Assembly (NCBI GenBank): GCA_045612925.1
Contig: JAZKZX010000063.1
Location: 1 to 9,723 of the forward strand
DNA length: 9,723 nt
From: UBA1189 sp045612925
Lineage (GTDB): Bacteria; Bacteroidota; Bacteroidia; Bacteroidales; Bacteroidaceae
Direction: 5' to 3'
The notes below the pieces were generated by a model. It did no database searches and was not told where the DNA came from. It was given only the letters and a program-made list of their open reading frames with translations. The position numbers were made by a program, and so were the translations under genes. This document shows, piece after piece, positions 6,682-9,723 of the stretch (position 1 is its first letter; each line of letters starts with the position of its first letter).

Positions 6682-6711
6682 AAAGGGAAGGCTCCGAAGA
6701 GTCTTCCCTTT
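6682..6711. terminator. Bidirectional-type terminator between tdh and a convergent gene
   Basis: AAAGGGAAGGCTC (6682-6694) pairs with GAGTCTTCCCTTT (6699-6711) through 13 bp, including one G-T wobble, with a CGAA tetraloop. The + strand exit TTTATTC is only moderately T-rich; the minus-strand exit is TTTTATC. It suits both tdh and the convergent acidic-protein gene. Confidence 0.75.
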
Positions 6712-6754
6712 ATTCATGTCTTGACAAATCTGCTATTGGGCTATCCTAACGAAG

Positions 6755-7084
6755 TTAGTCAACCTGCCCTAAGCTATTACCATACTCCATCTCGGCCTGC
6801 ACCACAAGCTCAATATCTTCGGGGAGCCAGTCACCAATCTTATCTTTCTTGGCCTCCTTGACGATGTAGGCTACAATCTTGTCCACATCAATCTCAACAC
6901 AGCCATCAGCATCTGGTTTGGCATCGAGCAGGCCGCTGCTGAAGTAGAAGTCGGCAATGACATCAATGATGTAGTAGAGGTCGTCATCAGTGAACTTCTC
7001 TTTGAGCTCTACGGGCAAGAAATTACGGATAAACTCGACGGTTTTATCGTCATCAAGATCGTCCATGAGGAATTCGTCGTTCAT
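6755..7084 (-). CDS. Small acidic hypothetical protein
   Basis: A 109-residue protein of unknown function. I chose the ATG at 7084, giving MNDEFLMDDLDDDKTVEF, rather than the in-frame ATG at 7114. The ten extra residues (MFICNIKLKD) are encoded by AT-rich leader-like sequence, and the preferred ATG follows AAAACTAAAAGAT, typical of starts here. The protein is rich in Asp and Glu, with blocks LPVELKEKFTDDDLYYIIDVI, a likely helical middle, EIDVDKIVAYIVKEAKKDKIG and a C-terminal PEDIELVVQAEMEYGNSLG. No signal peptide, membrane segment or metal-binding cluster is visible. From memory, Bacteroides species encode a very similar short acidic protein, so it looks conserved in the order. It lies downstream of trxA on the same strand behind an 84-bp gap holding a hairpin. 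Confidence 0.75.
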   Translation of the reverse strand: MNDEFLMDDLDDDKTVEFIRNFLPVELKEKFTDDDLYYIIDVIADFYFSSGLLDAKPDADGCVEIDVDKIVAYIVKEAKKDKIGDWLPEDIELVVQAEMEYGNSLGQVD

Positions 7085-7114
7085 ATCTTTTAGTTTTATG
7101 TTACAAATGAACAA

Positions 7115-7154
7115 ATAATGGCCAACCCCCTAAATTACGTCGGCTGACCATTAT
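7115..7154 (-). terminator. Probable terminator after trxA
   Basis: On the minus strand ATAATGGTCAGCC pairs with GGTTGGCCATTAT (7154-7142 with 7127-7115) through 13 bp with two G-T wobbles and a 14-base loop, then exits into TTGTTCATTTG. The T tract is broken, so termination may be partial and allow some read-through to the acidic-protein gene. Confidence 0.55.
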
Positions 7155-7168
7155 CTTTTTCTTAAGAA

Positions 7169-7483
7169 TTAGAGCAATGCCTCAATCTTCTCTGCAAAGG
7201 CAGCCTTGGTAGCAGCACCTACGGTCTTGTCTACCACCTCACCATTCTTAATGAAGAGCACGGTGGGGATGTTGCGGATGCCAAACTTTGAAGTGAGGTC
7301 ATCATTATCATCTACATCACATTTACCGATGACTACGCGGCCCTCATACTCTTCAGCCAAAGCCTCGATATCGGGAGCAATCTTCTTGCAGGGTCCACAC
7401 CATGTGGCCCAAAAGTCTACTACTACAGGCTTGCCCTGTGCTACAATCTCGTCAAAGTTGCTGTCTGTGATTTGTATAGCCAT
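7169..7483 (-). CDS. trxA: Thioredoxin
   Basis: Small cytoplasmic dithiol protein that reduces disulfides in target proteins and is itself reduced by thioredoxin reductase. The 104 residues match the usual thioredoxin length. The active site is WCGPC at residues 28-32, within VVVDFWATWCGPCKKIAP. The buried Asp23 is present, and the cis-proline lies in RNIPTVLF at residue 73. There is an extra Cys at 55 (VIGKCDVDDN), a position often occupied by a similar residue in bacterial thioredoxins. No signal peptide is present, so it is cytoplasmic. It starts 33 bases after the rubrerythrin stop with no recognisable promoter box between, so the two genes are probably co-transcribed from the rubrerythrin promoter. 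The identification is secure; the symbol follows common usage for a stand-alone thioredoxin. Confidence 0.95.
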   Translation of the reverse strand: MAIQITDSNFDEIVAQGKPVVVDFWATWCGPCKKIAPDIEALAEEYEGRVVIGKCDVDDNDDLTSKFGIRNIPTVLFIKNGEVVDKTVGAATKAAFAEKIEALL

Positions 7484-7516
7484 TGTTACTGTCTTTATAT
7501 TATCGAAAATAATTTA

Positions 7517-8053
7517 TTAATAGTTCTCAGGCTTGAGTTGGAAATGAGCCTGCGGGTGATCGCATACGGGACATACTTCGGGAGCCTCCTTGCCTACGCA
7601 GATGTGTCCACAGTTACGACATTGCCAGATGCAGTCGCCCTCGCGTGAGAAGACGAGCTTGCCCTGTACATTGGCGAGCAACTTAAGGTAACGCTCCTCG
7701 TGCTCCTTCTCAATCTTTGCTACACCCTCAAACTGCTCGGCAATAGCAATGAAACCCTCTTCGCGAGCCTCCTTGGCCATCTGCGCATACATATCGGTCC
7801 ACTCTTCGTGCTCACCGGCAGCTGCTGCAATGAGATTCTCTGCAGTAGTGCCAATGCCACCCAAGTGCTTAAACCACAACTTCGCATGCTCCTTCTCATT
7901 ATCTGCTGTCTCTTGGAAGATAGCAGCAATCTGCTCATAACCCTCCTTCTTAGCCTTTGATGCGAAGTAGGTATATTTATTACGTGCTTGTGACTCACCT
8001 GCAAATGCCATCTGCAAGTTCTTCTCGGTTTTTGTTCCTTTAAGTTCTTTCAT
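7517..8053 (-). CDS. rbr: Rubrerythrin
   Basis: Non-haem di-iron protein that reduces hydrogen peroxide to water in anaerobes, drawing electrons through its own rubredoxin-like domain. The 178-residue form starting MKELKGTKTEKNL is preferred over a frame extension to 8113, because the extension (starting MKQIKINFAPK) would begin upstream of a clear promoter. The ferritin-like domain carries the expected ligands: Glu20, Glu53, His56, Glu81, Glu84, Glu115 and His118 (the EKEH and EHEEW patterns). The C-terminal rubredoxin-like iron site is C145-x2-C148 with C161-x2-C164 (CRNC and CPVC). Length and domain order are standard for the family. The neighbour trxA follows directly, consistent with a redox-defence pair. 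Expression in response to oxygen or peroxide is likely from the known role, but no operator can be pointed to. Confidence 0.96.
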   Translation of the reverse strand: MKELKGTKTEKNLQMAFAGESQARNKYTYFASKAKKEGYEQIAAIFQETADNEKEHAKLWFKHLGGIGTTAENLIAAAAGEHEEWTDMYAQMAKEAREEGFIAIAEQFEGVAKIEKEHEERYLKLLANVQGKLVFSREGDCIWQCRNCGHICVGKEAPEVCPVCDHPQAHFQLKPENY

Positions 8054-8088
8054 AATATCTCTTTTTTTATGGTTTGTAATCTTTGGTG

Positions 8089-8119
8089 CAAAGTTAATTT
8101 TTATTTGCTTCACCGCAAA
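8089..8119 (-). promoter_or_regulatory. Rubrerythrin promoter, full Bacteroidetes type
   Basis: On the minus strand the -33 box TTTG (8119-8116) and the -7 box TAACTTTG (8096-8089) are both exact and separated by 19 bases, the expected spacing. The -7 box ends 35 bases before the ATG at 8053. This is the best promoter in the window and it fixes the rubrerythrin start. Confidence 0.8.
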
Positions 8120-8152
8120 TATATCAATAAATATTTTTTACGCAATAGCATT

Positions 8153-8167
8153 ATAGACCCTGTCTAT
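8153..8167 (-). other. Small palindrome at the DUF3467 stop codon
   Basis: ATAGAC and GTCTAT form a 6-bp stem with a three-base loop that touches the stop codon of the DUF3467 gene. There is no T run after it on the minus strand, so it is at most a weak 3' end signal. Confidence 0.25.
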
Positions 8168-8481
8168 CAAGCCTCACCCTTGAAATCGCCTAGGCGAGGG
8201 ATGTAAGTCCCCTTACCCTGTTCGGGCAGACGGATGGGGCCAAAAGTTTGCTCATAACGCTTGATATTGTCCTGCAAAGCAAGCATGAGACGCATGGCAT
8301 GCTCGGGAGTGAGAATAGCACGAGTCTGCACTTGTGCCTTGGGCATGCCTGGAAGCACACGAATGAGGTCCATGATAAACTCTGACGATGAGTGCGAGAT
8401 GACGGCCAAGTTGCAGTATATGCCTTGAGCAACATCCTCTTTCAGTTCTATTTGGAGTTGGTTTTCGGGTTTCTTTTCCAT
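8167..8481 (-). CDS. DUF3467 family protein
   Basis: A 104-residue cytoplasmic-type protein with no signal or membrane segment, assigned to DUF3467 by its overall pattern. Telling parts are the start LQIELKEDVAQGIYCNLAVISHSSSEF, then MDLIRVLPGMPKAQVQTRAILTPEHAMRLMLALQDNIKRYEQTFG, and the end LPEQGKGTYIPRLGDFKGEA. The function is unknown. In many Bacteroidales the family member I know of lies behind rpoC; here the gene begins 19 bases behind the ftsZ stop on the same strand, so it is probably on the ftsZ transcript. It may be the only family copy moved to a new place, or a second copy; the window cannot tell. The start ATG gives a natural N-terminus (MEKKPENQLQIEL). The family assignment is from memory. 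Confidence 0.85.
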   Translation of the reverse strand: MEKKPENQLQIELKEDVAQGIYCNLAVISHSSSEFIMDLIRVLPGMPKAQVQTRAILTPEHAMRLMLALQDNIKRYEQTFGPIRLPEQGKGTYIPRLGDFKGEA

Positions 8482-8500
8482 ATTGTATCAGTCATAAAGG

Positions 8501-9723
8501 TTATTTGCGTTTACTCTCCAGGTCGCCAAGGCTCTGCTTGGTGCGCCGATAGGTAGGCATTGAGTCTATGGCATCGATGAGGTCGTCATTGAAGAGGTCG
8601 TCTCCCTCCATCACAAACGAGTATATGCTGCGCTTGGCGGCCAGATTGTCATCGCCATAGTATTGGCTAATCATGTCGGCACTCTTCTTCTCCTCCTCAA
8701 GTCTTCTTCTCTTCTCCTCCTCACTCTCTTCAGTTTTCTTCGGTGTGCGGTCGAGCTGGATAGTAGTGTCGCTCATACCGGGGATATTGCTCACACCGAA
8801 GCCTGTAGCAAGGATAGTAATCTTGACCTCATCCTCGAGACTGTCGTCGGTAGCCAATCCCCAGATTACCTCAATTTCCTTGCTCACGAACTTCTCGGTA
8901 AAGCGGTTAATCTCCTCCATCTCCTCCACCATGAGTGGATGCTTGGTGCTGCCGTAGATATTGAAGAGAATCTTTTTCGAGTTGTAAATATCATTATCAT
9001 TGAGCAGGGGTGAGTGCAGTGCTGCCTCAATGGCCTCGGCCAAGCGGCAGTCGCCCTTACCGATACCGTAACTCATGATAGCCACGCCGCCATCCTTGAG
9101 TACTTTACTCACATCACGAAAGTCGAGGTTGATGATACCCTCTGCTGTGATAATCTCAGAGATACTCTTTACGGCTATAGTAAGCGTATCATCAACACGG
9201 CGGAAGGCATCGTACACATTACAATTCTGGTAGATGTCGAAGATGCGCTCGTTGTTGATGACCAGCAATGCGTCAACATGCTGCGAGATAGCCTCCACAC
9301 CCTTGAGTGCCTGCACGATCTTGGGGCGCTGCTCAAACTTGAAGGGAATGGTCACCACACCAATGGTAAGCATACCCGCCTCCTTGGCCTCGCGTGCTAC
9401 GACGGGAGCCGCTCCAGTACCCGTACCGCCACCCATACCGGCAGTGATGAACACCATCTCGGTATTATCCTTGAACTGTGCTCGAATGTCCTCGACATTC
9501 TCCTCTGCCGCCTGTCGGGCCACATCGGGGTCGTTGCCCGCGCCAAGTCCCTTGGTCGTTTCGCGACCAATCTGCAGTTTTACGGGAATCTCCGACTTGG
9601 CCAGCGCCTGATTGCCGGTGTTGCACAGAACGAATGACTCATCGCGTATCCCCGTGCGGTACATGTTCTTCACTGCATTACCCCCGCCGCCACCTACACC
9701 GATGACCTTGATGATGTTGTTCG
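8501..9723 (-). CDS. ftsZ: Cell division protein FtsZ, 5' end missing
   Basis: Tubulin-like GTPase that polymerises into the division ring at mid-cell. The frame stays open to the right edge, and the first visible residues (NNIIKVIGVGGGGGNAV) lie close to the normal N-terminus, so little is missing. The GTP-binding signature GGGTGTG appears in ITAGMGGGTGTGAAPVV. The synergy (T7) loop NLDFRDV keeps the Asn and both Asp residues needed for GTP hydrolysis between subunits. The T2 loop reads CNTGNQAL, where E. coli has NTDAQAL, so Asp45 is replaced by Gly. After the second domain comes a highly charged Glu/Arg/Lys linker (EESEEEKRRRLEEEKK). A tail, LIDAIDSMPTYRRTK, resembles the conserved C-terminal peptide that binds FtsA and other partners, but it is followed by 11 further residues. 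A DUF3467 gene follows closely. Confidence 0.96.
   Translation of the reverse strand, partial: NNIIKVIGVGGGGGNAVKNMYRTGIRDESFVLCNTGNQALAKSEIPVKLQIGRETTKGLGAGNDPDVARQAAEENVEDIRAQFKDNTEMVFITAGMGGGTGTGAAPVVAREAKEAGMLTIGVVTIPFKFEQRPKIVQALKGVEAISQHVDALLVINNERIFDIYQNCNVYDAFRRVDDTLTIAVKSISEIITAEGIINLDFRDVSKVLKDGGVAIMSYGIGKGDCRLAEAIEAALHSPLLNDNDIYNSKKILFNIYGSTKHPLMVEEMEEINRFTEKFVSKEIEVIWGLATDDSLEDEVKITILATGFGVSNIPGMSDTTIQLDRTPKKTEESEEEKRRRLEEEKKSADMISQYYGDDNLAAKRSIYSFVMEGDDLFNDDLIDAIDSMPTYRRTKQSLGDLESKRK

Noticed and set aside
7085..7114. A longer start for the acidic small protein
   Set aside because: The extra ten residues come from AT-rich leader sequence, and the ATG at 7084 has the typical A-rich upstream context.
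8054..8113. An in-frame upstream extension of rubrerythrin by 20 residues
   Set aside because: It would overlap the consensus promoter at 8089-8119 and start upstream of the expected mRNA 5' end; the family-typical N-terminus begins at 8053.
9014..9637. Long open frame opposite ftsZ (207 codons)
   Set aside because: It is a shadow of a certain gene with no recognisable motif or start context.

Overview
The window reads as a chromosomal housekeeping segment of a member of the Bacteroidales (Bacteroidota), perhaps Prevotellaceae or a close relative. Several things point there: proteins that closely match, from memory, Bacteroides/Prevotella-type GlyRS, adenylate kinase and Obg; a DUF4831 protein and a DUF3467 protein; AT-rich translation starts without Shine-Dalgarno sequences; and promoter boxes of the Bacteroidetes type (TAnnTTTG, with an upstream TTTG). 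The most complete example lies ahead of the rubrerythrin gene. Genes cover most of the window, no gene-free stretch exceeds 300 bases, and I see no transposase, CRISPR array, tRNA or rRNA.

Layout, left to right. A 5'-truncated glycyl-tRNA synthetase gene (+) abuts an FKBP-type prolyl-isomerase lipoprotein gene (+) with no gap, and the pair ends at a strong terminator. A convergent DUF4831 gene (-) follows. It is transcribed divergently from adk (+) across a 232-bp promoter region, and adk is followed by obgE (+). After obgE comes a 225-bp intergenic stretch filled by a composite inverted-repeat element. Then come a gene for a 62-residue very basic protein of unknown function (+) and tdh, encoding L-threonine 3-dehydrogenase (+), which ends at a bidirectional-looking hairpin.

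The right third is all on the minus strand. Read in the direction of transcription it contains ftsZ (its 5' end lies beyond the window), a DUF3467 gene 19 bp behind it, rubrerythrin with its own promoter, thioredoxin 33 bp behind it, and a small acidic conserved-type hypothetical protein.

Functionally, glyS, adk and obgE serve translation, nucleotide balance and ribosome assembly; tdh starts threonine breakdown; rubrerythrin and thioredoxin fit anaerobic peroxide and thiol defence; and ftsZ is the division GTPase. I found no convincing new multi-gene system. The parts most worth following up are the composite inverted repeat at 5071-5280 with the basic small protein behind it, the DUF3467 gene behind ftsZ, a D-to-G change in a conserved FtsZ loop, and a predicted 5'-terminal hairpin on the adk mRNA.
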